DNA from: Symbiodinium kawagutii
Taxonomy: Eukaryota; Sar; Dinophyceae; Suessiales; Symbiodiniaceae
Length of the DNA: 64,000 nucleotides
Direction of reading: 5' to 3'
NCBI GenBank assembly: GCA_009767595.1
Contig: VSDK01019043.1
Span: 169,716-233,715, forward strand
The notes under the pieces are model-generated. The model searched no databases, was not told where the DNA came from, and was given only the letters and a program-made list of their open reading frames with translations. Shown piece after piece: positions 18,400-29,117 of the stretch; position 1 is the stretch's first letter, and each line of letters starts with the position of its first letter. The translations under genes and the position numbers were made by a program.

Positions 18400-18424
18400 A
18401 TATGTTTGGGATGGCTGAACTAAC

Positions 18425-18640
18425 CACCAACCAGTAATCGATCAGGAGTAGCTGTAGATTCTACAACCTGCTTGGAACCAAGGACACCTCTCATGCTGAG
18501 TGCGGAAGCCGGTACGGTCGGGGGCCCCTGTGTTGTCCGCGGTTGAAAGGCCGTGGAGAGCTGAGCTGGGAACCCACTCAGTGATGAAAAGAGACCAGAG
18601 GTAGGCCATGGGCTACGTCTACTCACGGACACTCCAGTGA
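18425..18640 (-). CDS. Exon-like island, minus-strand gene 2 (strand tentative)
   Basis: The minus strand is open in two frames: SVSRRSPWPTSGLFSSLS onward, and MAYLWSLFITEWVPSSAL onward. The plus strand also offers KPVRSGAPVLSAVERPW with a CAGAG|GTAGG donor. GC-rich and probably coding, but frame and strand are uncertain. Confidence 0.3.
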
Positions 18641-18746
18641 TCTACCAGAGCTGGCTCGAAATCGCAGTGTTTTTTTAGAGAAACCCTGGGAAAGCATCCG
18701 CAAAAAGGTTGGATTTTCCAGCCATGTTGGATCACCAGAGGGTACA

Positions 18747-18848
18747 GCCTGAGTTCTCCAGACCCGGCGACGCAAAGAGCCATTGGTCAGATCAGCACTT
18801 GGTCCCCTGTAATCGTCTACGAACTCACGATGGCTGGGAATCCTGTGC
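18747..18848 (-). CDS. Exon, minus-strand gene 2
   Basis: The minus strand reads IPSHREFVDDYRGPSADL then TNGSLRRRVWRTQA. It ends at GGCT|GTACCCTCTGG, where the GT (18746-18745) is the first base pair of a partial family V element (18660-18746). Product not recognised. Confidence 0.45.
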
Positions 18849-19034
18849 AATCTCTGGTGGGTGATTCTCTACAAAAGATCAGCCTAAATATTGCTAGAAC
18901 CCAGATAAAACTTGATAAAACCAAGAATCTCTACAGACATATCACCCAACAAATCTCTATAGAAGGGTGGTTGAACCCAGAATTGTCGATGTGATATCCG
19001 CCACAAAAATTGAGGGTTGACCTGACGAATGGTG

Positions 19035-19140
19035 TGAACCCATGAGAAGAAACTGCTGGAGTTGAGTGAAGCTTGAGAAGGGCAGCTACCACCAGTGACA
19101 TTTTGTTGACCTCTTTGGCACCCAAGTTTTTCCAGATCTT
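19035..19140 (-). CDS. Exon-like island, minus-strand gene 2
   Basis: The minus strand reads WKNLGAKEVNKMSLVVAA then LLKLHSTPAVSSHGF. An alternative minus frame (MKVTKDLEKLGCQRGQQN) is longer but less protein-like. Function unknown. Confidence 0.4.
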
Positions 19141-19394
19141 TGGTGACTTTCACGCTCCCAAGTTAAGGTACAGAAATACTGTAGCCTGGCTTCCCTATGC
19201 CAGCCCTGGCATGGTTTTTCACTGTTCCACCCAAAGATTTTGGGACAAGGTGGGCCCCCAACCACTTATAAGTTGGTTGATATCTAACTAGGGTTGACTA
19301 CCAGTTATAGGGGTTTGTAACCCTACTTATAACTGCTAGGGGCCCAGCTTGTAGCTGTTTCCTGGGTCAACTAGCACCTTTTTGATCCTTTGCT

Positions 19395-19484
19395 GTGTCG
19401 GTCATCGCACCAAGGACAAAGCTTTGCGGTTGCTACTGGCGAGTGGTGCATCGCAGGTGGAGATTGATTCGTGGCACCAATGGG
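19395..19484 (+). CDS. Ankyrin-repeat exon
   Basis: The plus strand reads KDKALRLLLASGASQVEI then DSWHQW. LRLLLASGASVEID is the second-helix and loop signature of an ankyrin repeat. It ends at a family II-type element starting GGCGAGCTGGGTCAA (GC donor). Confidence 0.5.
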
Positions 19485-19866
19485 GCGAGCTGGGTCAAGC
19501 AGTTAACCAACCAATAACAATGGTGAAGCCTAGCTGGCTAACGGTTAATAATAATGGGTGATAATAACTAACAATAAAAGGGAAACTACTAGCCGTATAA
19601 TTGGCGAATTGGGTCAATATCAACCATGGATAATTGGGGATAATAACCAACAATAATAAGGGAAACAATGGTTAACTAGCTGGCTAATGGTTAGTGATAG
19701 GGGATAATAAGCAACAATACTAGGGGATATACCAACTTGATGGCGAGCTGGGTCAAGCAATTAACCAACCAACCAACTCATAGGGGATAATAACCAACAA
19801 TAGTAAGGGAAACAATGGCTAATGATGGGGGAACCAGGGAAACTAAGGGTTTGACTCATAGCCATG
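19485..19866. repeat. Cluster of family II elements
   Basis: Begins GCGAGCTGGGTCAAGC and includes two or three nested, partly decayed copies; the last complete one is 19741-19866 (TGGCGAGCTGGGTCAAGC to TTTGACTCATAGCCATGG). Repeated words AACCAACAATA, GGGAAAC and GGGGATAATAA. Confidence 0.6.
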
Positions 19867-20455
19867 GAGCCTGAGGTCATGACGGGTTCTTCTGCCTACC
19901 ATAAATGGTGTGATGAAGGAACTGCTCAGGGCGATTCACTTGATGATACTTGATACTATTCTCCATCACCTTCCATTGCTCATGTATATCACAAACAAAT
20001 TATATACATGCATGAACATGATTGTTTTGTCAACTGTGCTTGCCATGATATATGAAACTGACAGCTGCATGTGCAATTCTTAAAGTCATTGGGTTTTGCA
20101 GCGTCAACCTATGGTACAGAGCATTCCAAATCCCACATGTGGGCATGTATGTCAATGGGACCTAATAGAGAGGTGAACAACTTCTTGTATAAAGAATGCA
20201 GTTTACGATACACATCAATGCGCCATTTTTTGAGATCATCATTAATGAACGGCTGCATCACATTCTGTCACTGTTGGCCCCAGAATCACCATGATTGACC
20301 AGACACACTTGCCGCTGTGATTTCGGGCTCAGGGTCCACACAGAAAACCTTTCCGCCTCAGCGCAGGCTGGACTGGTTCTGCTACAGTTGGCAGAACCAC
20401 CGTCCAGTGGTCGCCATTTTACATACTCACCTTACCGCGTAGAAAACTCAGTGCA

Positions 20456-20641
20456 ATGTACCGGACGCTCTCGCTGCTCTTGGGTGCGTTTGCTGCTGCG
20501 AACGCCGACCCAGGGCCGATCTTAAGTTTGCCACGCGATGAACGCTTTACTAATACGTCCCTTGGAGTTGTGACGTGTCTATCGGTGCTGAAGAGGGCTG
20601 GAAAGTTGCAGAGATGTCAGGTGTACATTGTGTTGTATGTG
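20456..20641 (+). CDS. First exon of small predicted secreted protein
   Basis: From ATG at 20456: MYRTLSLLLGAFAAANA looks like a signal peptide (short basic start, hydrophobic core, small residues before the cut), then DPGPILSLPRDERFTN, and ends QRCQVYIVLYV. The frame is in phase 0 at 20641, followed by GTGGTTTCTTG of a family I element as donor. Joined to 20812-20919 it gives a protein of about 97 aa. Function unknown. Confidence 0.4.
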
Positions 20642-20811
20642 GTGGTTTCTTGAAATAGGGAACCCCCCAAAAATGGTTGGTTTATCACTATAAATGGTTC
20701 GTTCATATGGGATGATTTTGGGGTACCCCTTTCTTGAGAAACACACATTTGCTGTTAGACTGTTGCTTGTTCTTGACAACACAACTGGCATAGCTAATCG
20801 GTTTCCCTAAG
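20642..20811 (+). repeat. Predicted intron made largely of a family I element
   Basis: 170 nt from GTGGTTTCTTGAAATAGGG to TTTCCCTAAG. The inverted repeat partner (CCCTTTCTTGAGAAACA) ends near 20746; the last 65 nt are unique and carry the acceptor. Confidence 0.55.
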
Positions 20812-20919
20812 AATCACCGCCAGTGGCAAATGCCCGTGACGATTTGCGACTGGCGGAACGGGGTCATTGTTATTGAAGGGTCTCTCGTAGCGTCAACCAC
20901 TTATCAACTCGTGGACTAG
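20812..20919 (+). CDS. Second, terminal exon of small predicted secreted protein
   Basis: Reads NHRQWQMPVTICDWRNGV then IVIEGSLVASTTYQLVD and TAG (20917-20919). It follows the acceptor CCTAAG and is in phase with the exon ending at 20641. It has no ATG of its own. Confidence 0.45.
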   Translation, partial: NHRQWQMPVTICDWRNGVIVIEGSLVASTTYQLVD

Positions 20920-21087
20920 CGTTAAATGGACCAGCAATGGTTCTTGAGGGCAACCAACAGTAACAGGGAATACCAGTGTTTTTTATGCTCGCAACCACCC
21001 CAGCTGTTTAGTGTTCCTTTGCACTTGTGGAACTTGATACATTCAGAATTCCGGTGTCCATTCATCATGGTGCTACCGAAGAAACAT

Positions 21088-21180
21088 CATGGGGCAAGTT
21101 GTTGAGCCTGAACCACTACTTCGTCCTCAAGCTTCGCTTAAATTGTGGGGAAATTCATCAGGCAAAGTTGTGATCAGTTG
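21088..21180 (+). CDS. Small plus-strand coding island
   Basis: ATG at 21088, MGQVVEPEPLLRPQASLK then LWGNSSGKVVIS and a stop. Composition is protein-like. May be an exon of the gene at 20.4-21.6 kb or the end of another. Function unknown. Confidence 0.35.
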
Positions 21181-21413
21181 ACTCTTGTCGTGATGTTGCT
21201 CGAACGTTCACCATTTGTTTGTCTTCGTGAAAGGTTGTTTTTTTCATCCTTGCACCAAACCATAGCAAGACCAAGAATGAGAAGCAACATGTGTTACATT
21301 GGTCACAAGCTCGAGATATTACATTAACTGACGAGAACTATGAACGTTTCCATGCTCGTGAACTCGTATCATGATCAGTGCTTGATGCCCAGATAGCATG
21401 ATGCAAAAAAAAA

Positions 21414-21561
21414 TGTACGCGTTTTTCCGTGAACCACGGACGATGTGCACTTTCCGCCCCTATGACGAGACATATAGCATAGAGGCGACCCAAGTCAGAA
21501 GTTGCTTCGCCAGTGAGAAACAAGCCAAAGTGATGTTTGTTTCATGCGATTTTGGTAGTTA
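21414..21561 (+). CDS. Small plus-strand coding island
   Basis: ATG frame MYAFFREPRTMCTFRPYD, then ETYSIEATQVRSCFASEK, then QAKVMFVSCDFGS and TAG. Highly protein-like over 48 codons. Possibly a terminal exon. Not recognised. Confidence 0.4.
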
Positions 21562-21814
21562 GATGGTCAATAGTAAGGGACATTGTCAGGACATGCTGGT
21601 CATGACAGGACTAACTTCTGGGCAGGTCTTGTCATTCCAGGCAACCCTCACAAATATGCAGCATCTATCAATCATAAATCTATTTGCAAGCAGGCTATTT
21701 ATTGTATACAGAACGACATATTTACAATGACATACTAATACAAAAAATGGACTGTACGTACAGAATATTTTGTTTAACATACATGGTACAATATGTACAA
21801 TGCAAATTTCGGAA

Positions 21815-21930
21815 GGTGACAGCGTGGGCTCTTAGGTTGAAGGACTCTGCTCAACCCATTCCACTGACGGAGACGGACACGTGCAATTGCAACGAGGAGG
21901 ACACAAAGCTGAGCAATATTGTAGTCACAG
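21815..21930 (+). CDS. Exon-like island
   Basis: Reads KVTAWALRLKDSAQPIPL then TETDTCNCNEEDTKLSNI. Downstream the frame runs into low-complexity TG/TA-rich sequence (VCLHMHVSACIVC), which is probably not coding. Confidence 0.35.
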
Positions 21931-22568
21931 ATGTACATGTATGTCTACATATGCATGTATCTGCATGTATAGTCTGTATACAGTATTTCTGTGTATCTCT
22001 ATGCATGTATGGTTTGTATATTGATTTATGTGCCTATGCATCCAATTTCATAGCGATTTCATGTGATTATATAGATATAAGTATACTGTAATTACATATT
22101 TATGTATGAACGCGCACACACACACACACACACGTATGTACCGATTTGTATATTGTGCACGGTTAAATGGCAGGGAAGTGTGTATCTGCAATTATAATCT
22201 CAACTGCTCCTTTTTGATAGGACAATGATTTGAAGTCGTTATTTTTCCAGAACAAAAAAAACACGGGAGCCTAAACCGAACAGTCGAAATTGATGGGTTG
22301 GTTTGTGTTAGCACGGTGTTCAATTGGGGGTTTCAATAATAATGGTTTCACACCAATGTCGATTACCATTAAATATCCTAGAAACTGTTATGCCAGAATG
22401 GTTATCATTATCATACTCCCAGTTTTGATTCGCCAATCAGACGAATCCAGGTAATCAATCATAACAGTTTTGATACCTGTTATAATGATATCAATCCTGG
22501 TCAATTATGATACCTGTTATCTTTATCATACTGACCTGGTTATCATAACAGTTATCCCAGGTCAGAAT

Positions 22569-22650
22569 GCCAATCCTCGAAACTGCTCAAGAACCTGCAT
22601 CTCCGCACCACTTGATCCTGAGCCACGGCACCACAGTGACCACGGTTAGC
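22569..22650 (+). CDS. Exon-like island
   Basis: ATG frame MPILETAQEPASPHHLIL then SHGTTVTT before a GTTAGC donor-like site. Short; could be chance. Confidence 0.25.
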
Positions 22651-23188
22651 TAGGCAACAATCAGGCAGTATTGGTTGATGTTGGTTAAGATTGGTTAAGC
22701 ATCATAATGTTGGTTTCTGATTAGTGTAACCCCCCTAAAGTAATGAAAATAGATGAAACCAACAGGTAGATAGAAATAGGAAACCAACATTAAGCATCAT
22801 ACACGACATCAACCAATGTGATTACCCTGTTTAATAACATCAAGTGACCTATCAATTGCCCCGAAATAATTAACCTATAAATTACTATAGTTGGTTGGGA
22901 TTGATTGTGGATAGTCCATCCACTGACACCTGTTTTTGTTGACCACCCAAACGGCTTGGAGTCAATCGTACCGAAACCGCCATGCGAGGACTCAAGTTGG
23001 CACTGTGTCGTGGTTTCTCGGTTGCTTCGGCGGGGTCTGGACCTACTAATCTCTACTGGTGGGTATTGGATGGTCATATAACCAGTAGTAATGGTTAATG
23101 ATAGGGGATGATAAGCAACAATAATGGTCGACCAACTGCTGCTTAGTGGTTTGATTTACTTTTTTCCCCCCAGTATTGCCTTAAATGA

Positions 23189-23327
23189 TGGTTTCTCAAA
23201 ATAGGGAAGCTCCAAAAATGGTTGATTTATCACTTTAGATGGTTGATATTGGATGACTTGAGGGGTCCCGTAATTTGAGAAACCACCAAATGGTTGCTTG
23301 GTTGACCAACGCGCGGCTATGTTTCAG
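23189..23327 (+). repeat. Predicted intron containing a family I element
   Basis: TGGTTTCTCAAAATAGGG at 23189, partner AATTTGAGAAACCACC ending 23287, then 40 nt to an acceptor TATGTTTCAG at 23318-23327. Confidence 0.6.
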
Positions 23328-23463
23328 GTCCCGGGGTGCTGAGACCGCACTATTATTAAAGGATCAACTTTTTGCATTGAAAGCATGGATTGTACACCAG
23401 GACCGTGCGGGTGTTTCAGCTGCGACTGAACTCTGGACTTTGGTGACTCGTACCGTACGTTGA
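23328..23463 (+). CDS. Exon following a family I intron
   Basis: After the acceptor the plus strand reads GAETALLLKDQLFALKAW, then IVHQDRAGVSAATELWTL, then VTRTVR and TGA. The minus strand is also open (part of a 123-codon frame), but the plus frame has the better acceptor. Product unknown. Confidence 0.4.
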
Positions 23464-23519
23464 GACAATGACTCAGCCAACGCTGGGTTCAGAAGCCCAG
23501 AGGTGTTTTGACTCCGTGT

Positions 23520-23735
23520 TGGTTTTGGGATTGAATGTTTCGTATGTTTATTTCGTGCCAAAAACGCCCATAGAACGGCGAAATCTCCCGCCCCGGTCCC
23601 AAAAGTAGAGTCGCCGGAGCAATTAAATCGCCCTCGAAAGCGCGGTCCCACATCACTGGGGAAGTACCAGTTCTTGGTTGATTTATTTGAACAACTGAGA
23701 TTGATACAGATGACCAGATCGTAGTTCTTCAACAA
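23520..23735 (-). CDS. Exon-like island, minus-strand gene 3
   Basis: The minus strand reads NWYFPSDVGPRFRGRFN, then CSGDSTFGTGAGDFAVLW, then AFLARNKHTKHSIPKPTR. The frame runs into a family III repeat at its upstream end. Product unknown. Confidence 0.35.
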
Positions 23736-23738
23736 TAG

Positions 23739-23849
23739 CTGGATGGCTTATACCCACTAACTTAGGTTTTTAGTGTTTTTGGGATATGATGGATTTACCA
23801 TAGAACCACTAAAGATATGTTTTTAGCAAGGGATCTATAAGCCACCAAG
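23739..23849. repeat. Family III introner-like hairpin, copy 2, with direct-repeat flanks
   Basis: 111 bp as copy 1. It is flanked by GTTCTTCAACAATAG on the left and GTTCTTCAACATTAG on the right, a 15-bp direct repeat with one mismatch, the best candidate target-site duplication for this family. Confidence 0.8.
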
Positions 23850-23913
23850 TTCTTCAACATTAGTCACCTCAAAAAATCAGATGCGCCCCAAAACCAGATC
23901 AAGACACCAGGAA

Positions 23914-24090
23914 TCAAAGTTCCTCATTCCCCTGCTCCAGCACCTCAATTCTCAGTTTCCAGCTGATACCCCAGCACCCAATCATTTCCAAGGAAAGCAT
24001 TAAGAGGTTGTACAGCCGTATTAGCTTTGTGGGTGTTTCGATGATTTTTCCCGTCCTATAGCCCCATTGTTGTTGGCTAAACATGCGTAA
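23914..24090 (-). CDS. Probable terminal exon, minus-strand gene 3
   Basis: The minus strand reads QQQWGYRTGKIIETPTKL, then IRLYNLLMLSLEMIGCWG, then ISWKLRIEVLEQGNEEL and TGA at 23914. Strongly protein-like, about 58 codons. Not recognised. Confidence 0.5.
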   Translation of the reverse strand, partial: LRMFSQQQWGYRTGKIIETPTKLIRLYNLLMLSLEMIGCWGISWKLRIEVLEQGNEEL

Positions 24091-24250
24091 GCCATGATTG
24101 AGCATCGTTCAATCTGTTGTGATCAGTATTGCCGTTGTCAACAATTGTTCTTGATGGTTTGAACATCCTCCACACTCATTCTTCATCACTAGCCATCAAG
24201 AAGTGTCATGAACCATCAGTTTAACTATGAACTTCACCATTTATCAATAT

Positions 24251-24358
24251 GGTAGTTTCTCAAAATCCGGGTGCCCCCAGTTTTCATGCACTATTAACCA
24301 CTTATAGTAATAAACCAACCATTTTGGGCGGTCCCCAAACTGGCTTGAGAAACCACCA
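24251..24358. repeat. Family I introner-like hairpin
   Basis: GGTAGTTTCTCAAAATCC to GGCTTGAGAAACCACCA, with ACTATTAACCACTTATAG and ACCAACCATTTTGGG in the core. Confidence 0.7.
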
Positions 24359-24559
24359 TATGTTTCCCATCCTTGTTGGTGATTATCCCCTATGAATCCC
24401 TAGTGTTAAGCATTATAATCACCTAGAAAACCAAAACCATCAACAATAGGGATTATTTATGGTTTTATCCATTATATTCACTATTGTTGATGGTTGCTTT
24501 ATCCATCATTATCAACCATAAAAAGGCACCTAGACAAAGCATCAACCATCCTTTCCCCC

Positions 24560-24717
24560 ATCACTTGCACTTCTCCATCTCACTGAGGAGGCTGCTTTTT
24601 TCGAACTCATCAACTTCCAAAGCACCGACGGAATCGCCTTCGCTAGCGCTGTGGTGATGTTTTCGATCCAGCCCATCATGAGGCCAGCTCCCGCTGGGAG
24701 GTAGTTGGACGGTTTGG
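24560..24717 (-). CDS. Exon, minus-strand gene 3
   Basis: The minus strand reads KPSNYLPAGAGLMMGWIE, then NITTALAKAIPSVLWKLM, then SSKKAASSVRWRSAS. It begins right after CATAG (AG at 24719-24718), the terminus of a family II element (TGGCTATGGGTCAATG on the plus strand from 24715), so that end works as an acceptor. Product unknown. Confidence 0.5.
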
Positions 24718-25020
24718 CTATGGGTCAATGTTAACCAACAAGTGGGTAGGTGAACACCTGAACAGCTTGACTAGTATCGGCTCATTCATGGGATGTGAAC
24801 AGTCAGAGTAGCCCTTGAATCACAGCCATATGATAAAGCATCAAGACTCTGGCCTAATGCAGGTGGTTAAGACTTGATGAATCCTGTTGGGGAAAGGCTG
24901 TGACGTTTTGACCATGGCTATGTTGGGGATCATTACAGTTTAGGTGAGACACAAGGTTAGCAGCTTACTCACCTTGCATATGGCATAGGTGATGGAAAAA
25001 TCCCCAAAGATCACCCAGGG

Positions 25021-25121
25021 ATGACGCGTGCTTCTCAATGGATTGTGGCTTTCAACAGCATGAATTCGTGGATGGAAATCAACCAAGAGACAGGGGCCAC
25101 AGGCTGGCCGACATCGATATA
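25021..25121 (+). CDS. Exon-like island ending at a family I element
   Basis: The plus strand reads DCGFQQHEFVDGNQPRDR then GHRLADIDI, up to G|GTGTTTCTCAAAATAGG. A second frame (IVAFNSMNSWMEINQETG) is also open but would hit a TAG at the border. Confidence 0.35.
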
Positions 25122-25222
25122 GGTGTTTCTCAAAATAGGGGACCCTAAATATGGTTGGTGTATCGCTATCAATGGTGGATGTAAAGGATGATTTGGGGGA
25201 CCCCTATTTTGAGAAACCACCA
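25122..25222. repeat. Family I introner-like hairpin
   Basis: GGTGTTTCTCAAAATAGGGG to CCCTATTTTGAGAAACCACC; very well preserved inverted repeat. Confidence 0.8.
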
Positions 25223-25647
25223 TGTAGCCAGTATAATCATTGCAATATCACACGATGCCACCGGCTATTTCATAATATCACTGCACAACATAGCACTGTA
25301 AAGACTTCATTACAGTAACCATAGCTTAAAGTCCGTCCGAAGTGACATCATTTTTCTTAATGACTGACAAGTTGGTCGTTTGTTCATGAATGATGTAAGT
25401 CCAACAATGAACCACTATCATTCTGGTAGACCACCATTGTTATGGTGAATGGAGGACCAGTATCTCAATACTACTGGTCGATTGTTGCTTTTACTGTACT
25501 CCATTGATGGATATGTGAGGAGCCACAACAGACATGGACCCATGGCAGCCACGGTGACGGTTATCCAGAGGTTTAGAGAGTCTGGATTTGGTAACCCATT
25601 TCCACTTAGTCACTCAAAGGTGATGTTGTCACAAGGTCACCTGAAGA

Positions 25648-25715
25648 TTCCCTCGTCCTTTCCATCGCAGATTGCCCATGATGCCGATGATCAACTTTCC
25701 CTTGGATGGGACTTT
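25648..25715 (-). CDS. Exon-like island
   Basis: The minus strand reads VPSKGKLIIGIMGNLRWK then GRGNLQ, followed by a GTGACC donor. The overlapping plus frame (91 codons from 25449) is also open. Short and uncertain. Confidence 0.3.
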
Positions 25716-25992
25716 GCATCATGAAAACAAAATTGGTTGATGGATCGATGCAGATGTAGTACTTTTTTCGAAGCTTGAAATACTCAATCCTTGCTTCTAC
25801 TTGCTTATTCTTACCACTGCTAAATTGCACACAAATCCCTCTCGTGCACAATAAAATACAATAAATCTGTGGTTACCCTTGCAGGTTGATGCTTACTAAG
25901 AATAGGGTGCCTTGTTTGTTGTGAACCTTTCGGTGACTGAGATGCAATGCTAGGGCCCTTCCCACCATGTCAGCGTCACACGAAAAAACGCA

Positions 25993-25994
25993 GC

Positions 25995-26046
<52 letters not shown>
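25993..26046. repeat. (CAT)n microsatellite
   Basis: An uninterrupted run of about 17 CAT triplets. Confidence 0.9.
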
Positions 26047-26049
<3 letters not shown>

Positions 26050-26091
26050 CATCGCTCACAACTGTTGCTTATATCCCTGATGGATGAACTT

Positions 26092-26196
26092 TGGGTTAAT
26101 TTAGCCCATCATCCTCATCATCATGGCAGACATTGTAGTTCCCACCCTGAAGCCCAGGGGTCAGCGGTCGCTCTAAAGTGTCAGATGTCACCTTGG
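26092..26196 (-). CDS. Probable terminal exon
   Basis: The minus strand reads AKVTSDTLERPLTPGLQG then GNYNVCHDDEDDGLN and a stop. Acidic tail. Product unknown. Confidence 0.4.
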
Positions 26197-26439
26197 CTAT
26201 ACCCGAACACAATGGGTGTTTTTGACACGGGGTACCCCCGAAACGGAACACCTCCACTCATGGATTTTCGTCCAGCTCAGTAAGCCCCAAAATAATCCAA
26301 ATCAAATACACGGAGTTTTCCTTTGGATGATCCTGTTTTAGTGGTTTCGTAACTGGGGACATGCTGAGATTCGAAACGTCTATGAATCTTTTTGGGGTTC
26401 TGAAGGTATTCTTTGAGACGTATGGTTCATCAGGAAGTC

Positions 26440-26613
26440 AATTAACATTGTCCCCGACCCCAGCACGAACCAGGTTCCTATGTGGAATGAAATCGTCGCA
26501 GGAAGTCCAGTGAGAGCCATGAACCGACCATCACAGCCATGGATTGCGGAGTTACAGATCGCACAGATCGCACGACCGGGGATGGGATACCGAACCTGTC
26601 AGACATCAATCTA
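26440..26613 (+). CDS. Exon-like island, well supported
   Basis: The plus strand reads SINIVPDPSTNQVPMWNE, then IVAGSPVRAMNRPSQPWI, then AELQIAQIARPGMGYRT, then CQTSI and a stop: 58 codons of protein-like sequence without its own ATG. Not recognised. Confidence 0.5.
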
Positions 26614-27056
26614 GTTGGTTCATTGCTATAAGTGGTCAATGACTTGGATGATTTGGGGTACCCCTATGACTTGAGAAACCACCATATAATTACCCCCAAT
26701 CTGTTCTATGATTTTATAAAGTGGCAGAATGGGACTTAATTCAGCAGTTGAATAGTTTGGTCATTTGGGGCCATTGGTCATATGGAGCCACCTACGATCA
26801 CCAAATATGTGCCTTGGATAGTTGTCCACTTGGGATACATGTCCAGTACATCAATTTCCAAAACTGTGTTTGTTTTGGTTTTACCAGCTGGTTTGGGATC
26901 ATTTTTTCAGGCATTGTTGGAAGAACTATCGACCAATCAACAGAACCACTGATCAAGAGGCTGTTGGCTATATTAATCACACCCACGGTCCGATCAACGG
27001 TGATCAGCGACTATGGTTCCCCAATGGTAAACCAATCAGTTGATCTTAGTTTCATT

Positions 27057-27170
27057 TGGCTGTGGGTCAAAACCCTGTACCCCCGGTTCCCTATCATTAA
27101 CCATTGTTTTCCCCACAGAATGGTTGGTTATCATCCCCCATTATTGCTGGTTAATAGTGACCCATAGCCA
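27057..27170. repeat. Family II introner-like hairpin, reverse orientation
   Basis: TGGCTGTGGGTCAAAACC to TAGTGACCCATAGCCA, with GGTTCCCTATCATTAACC and TTGTTTTCCC in the core. Confidence 0.75.
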
Positions 27171-27194
27171 TTTGCCGTTTATCTTCTGATGGAA

Positions 27195-27390
27195 GTTTGT
27201 GATGTTGACCCTCCCGGTCGTAGCGTTTCGCTGCCTTTGAATCAAGGCTGCTGGTCCACCCTACCTCTAGAGATCTCTGGGGGAGGTCGGTACCATGCGA
27301 GATTTCTCAGGGTTCGGTTGGCGAGATGTTGCGTGGATGTGTACAGCAAGTCACCAGGGACCAGTCAGCTGGCACTGGGCAGAAGCTGTT
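27195..27390. CDS. Exon-like island, strand undecided
   Basis: The plus strand reads DPPGRSVSLPLNQGCWST then LPLEISGGGRYHARFLRV. The minus strand reads LYTSTQHLANRTLRNLAW then YRPPPEISRGRVDQQ. Both are plausible; product unknown. Confidence 0.25.
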
Positions 27391-27717
27391 GATTCCATCA
27401 GGTCTGACCCAACCTGTGCAAAGCCCCCATTTTAGCCAGCAGTATCAACCATGAACTATGAACCATATGGTGGCAAATCATCCATTCTCAACCATTTGTA
27501 GTAAAATACCAACCATTTTATGGGGTTCCCTATTTGAGAATCCTCCATATGGGTGTTTCTTAAGTCATAGGGTGAAGCATCAGGTCACCTTTTTAGCACT
27601 TCGACTGTTCAGTCAGGATGTTTTGGGGGAACCAGGTAGGGCTCTCATGGCTCTCTCAGAGGCCTAGCGCAAGGATTGCCTCATCATTCAGCCGCCGTGG
27701 TGCCGATGTTTGATATA

Positions 27718-27827
27718 CTGGATGGCTTATACCCACTAACTTAGGTTTTAGTGTTTTTGGGATATGATTGATTTACCATATAACCACTAAAAATATATTT
27801 TTAGCAAGGGATCTACAAACCACCAAG
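27718..27827. repeat. Family III introner-like hairpin, copy 3
   Basis: 110 bp; differs from copies 1 and 2 by a few bases (one T fewer in the TTTTT run, ACAAACC for ATAAGCC at the end). Confidence 0.8.
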
Positions 27828-27867
27828 TACGTGTGATGAATTGATGACTAGCTGGTGATTCTCAGGG

Positions 27868-27945
27868 AGCGGGGCCTAGGAGCCAGGGGTATCCCGTTCA
27901 ATCCCTTTAAAGGGGAAGCGATTTAGAGCTACAGGGAGTGGTGAA
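27868..27945. repeat. Family VI GC-rich hairpin
   Basis: GGAGCGGGGCCTAGGAGCC, GGGGTATC, palindrome CCCTTTAAAGGGG, AGAGCTACAGGGAGTGGTG. Confidence 0.45.
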
Positions 27946-28382
27946 ACCAGATGATAGATGATATTTGTTTCCAACTACTACAGCAGATTTTTGGCATGTT
28001 TCAGCCTTTCAACTGTTGAACACGGTAGAATATTGATATTTGCCATTTGGAAAAGAAGCATTCAGATGATTCACACATCATGAACATGGTCCTCATGATT
28101 GCTGACAGGTTGATTCACAAAACTCCGGAAAAAAAAGAAAAAAAACACAAATCACAGAGCCTACTGAGTGATGATTGCAATGTTTCGCCAACCTCACTGT
28201 AATGCTACTAACTACACTACCCACTTGTGACTGGTAGCTTTTCACAACCTGAAGATTTTGACACATTTTGGTGCTCCAGATAGGACTTGGTCGGAGTCCC
28301 CAGTGAGCACAAGTCAAGTGACTTGGATACACAGCAGTGTTCATCACCAAGAATGGTTCTAGAATCTCAGATTGTCATTTCG

Positions 28383-28465
28383 TTGTTTCTCAAAGTAGGG
28401 GGCCCTCAATCATTCCGGGATCGATCAGTGATTTTTCGGGGCCCCAAGAAAATAGAGAAACACCC
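28383..28465. repeat. Family I element, partly decayed
   Basis: GTTTCTCAAAGTAGGGGGCC to AAGAAAATAGAGAAACACCC. Confidence 0.55.
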
Positions 28466-29117
28466 GTTTACAACTCCCAGACACTCAATGTATGCTATAT
28501 TTACTTACATTTCGGATCATTTTATAGATCAATGTCGCTCCAAATTAGTAAAAAAAATATGCCAGCACCAGGGAGCATGGAAGCTGTCCGCTGATCAAGT
28601 CATCGTGGACCAGTTGACATTCAGGTAACGGACAATCAATTTTTAAGTGGAAGTGTGTCAAAATTAACCAACCAATGAATGGTGATAATGACCAACAAGT
28701 TCATTGGGAAAACAATGGTTAATGATCGGGAAACCAAGGGGACTACTTTCCTGGTTAGATTTTCCCATCCACCTATCCAGTGACATGACTAGTTAACGCT
28801 ATTCAGCCATCATCAGCCCATGATCATTCATGATCATTCAGAATGAAACATCCAAAAACATCCATAAATTCATGGTATGTGTTTATTAAACATTACTTAC
28901 CAGGATTGATCGACATCGGCTCATTGGCCATCAACACGCATGGTGAAACATCAATGACCATTACTTCACCATGACATAAGTATCAATATCATCAGCCATT
29001 CATGAACCATTAGTCAAACATCCGTTGATCATCAACTATCCTGTTTACCACTCAATGATGAAGCATCAATTGATCATCAATTCACATCATCAACCATGGC
29101 TATATACTGATCCAAAT

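Noticed and set aside
26721-27167. 148-codon plus-strand ORF
   Set aside because: It runs through a family II repeat (27057-27170) and is better explained as non-coding; the upstream part has no supporting border.
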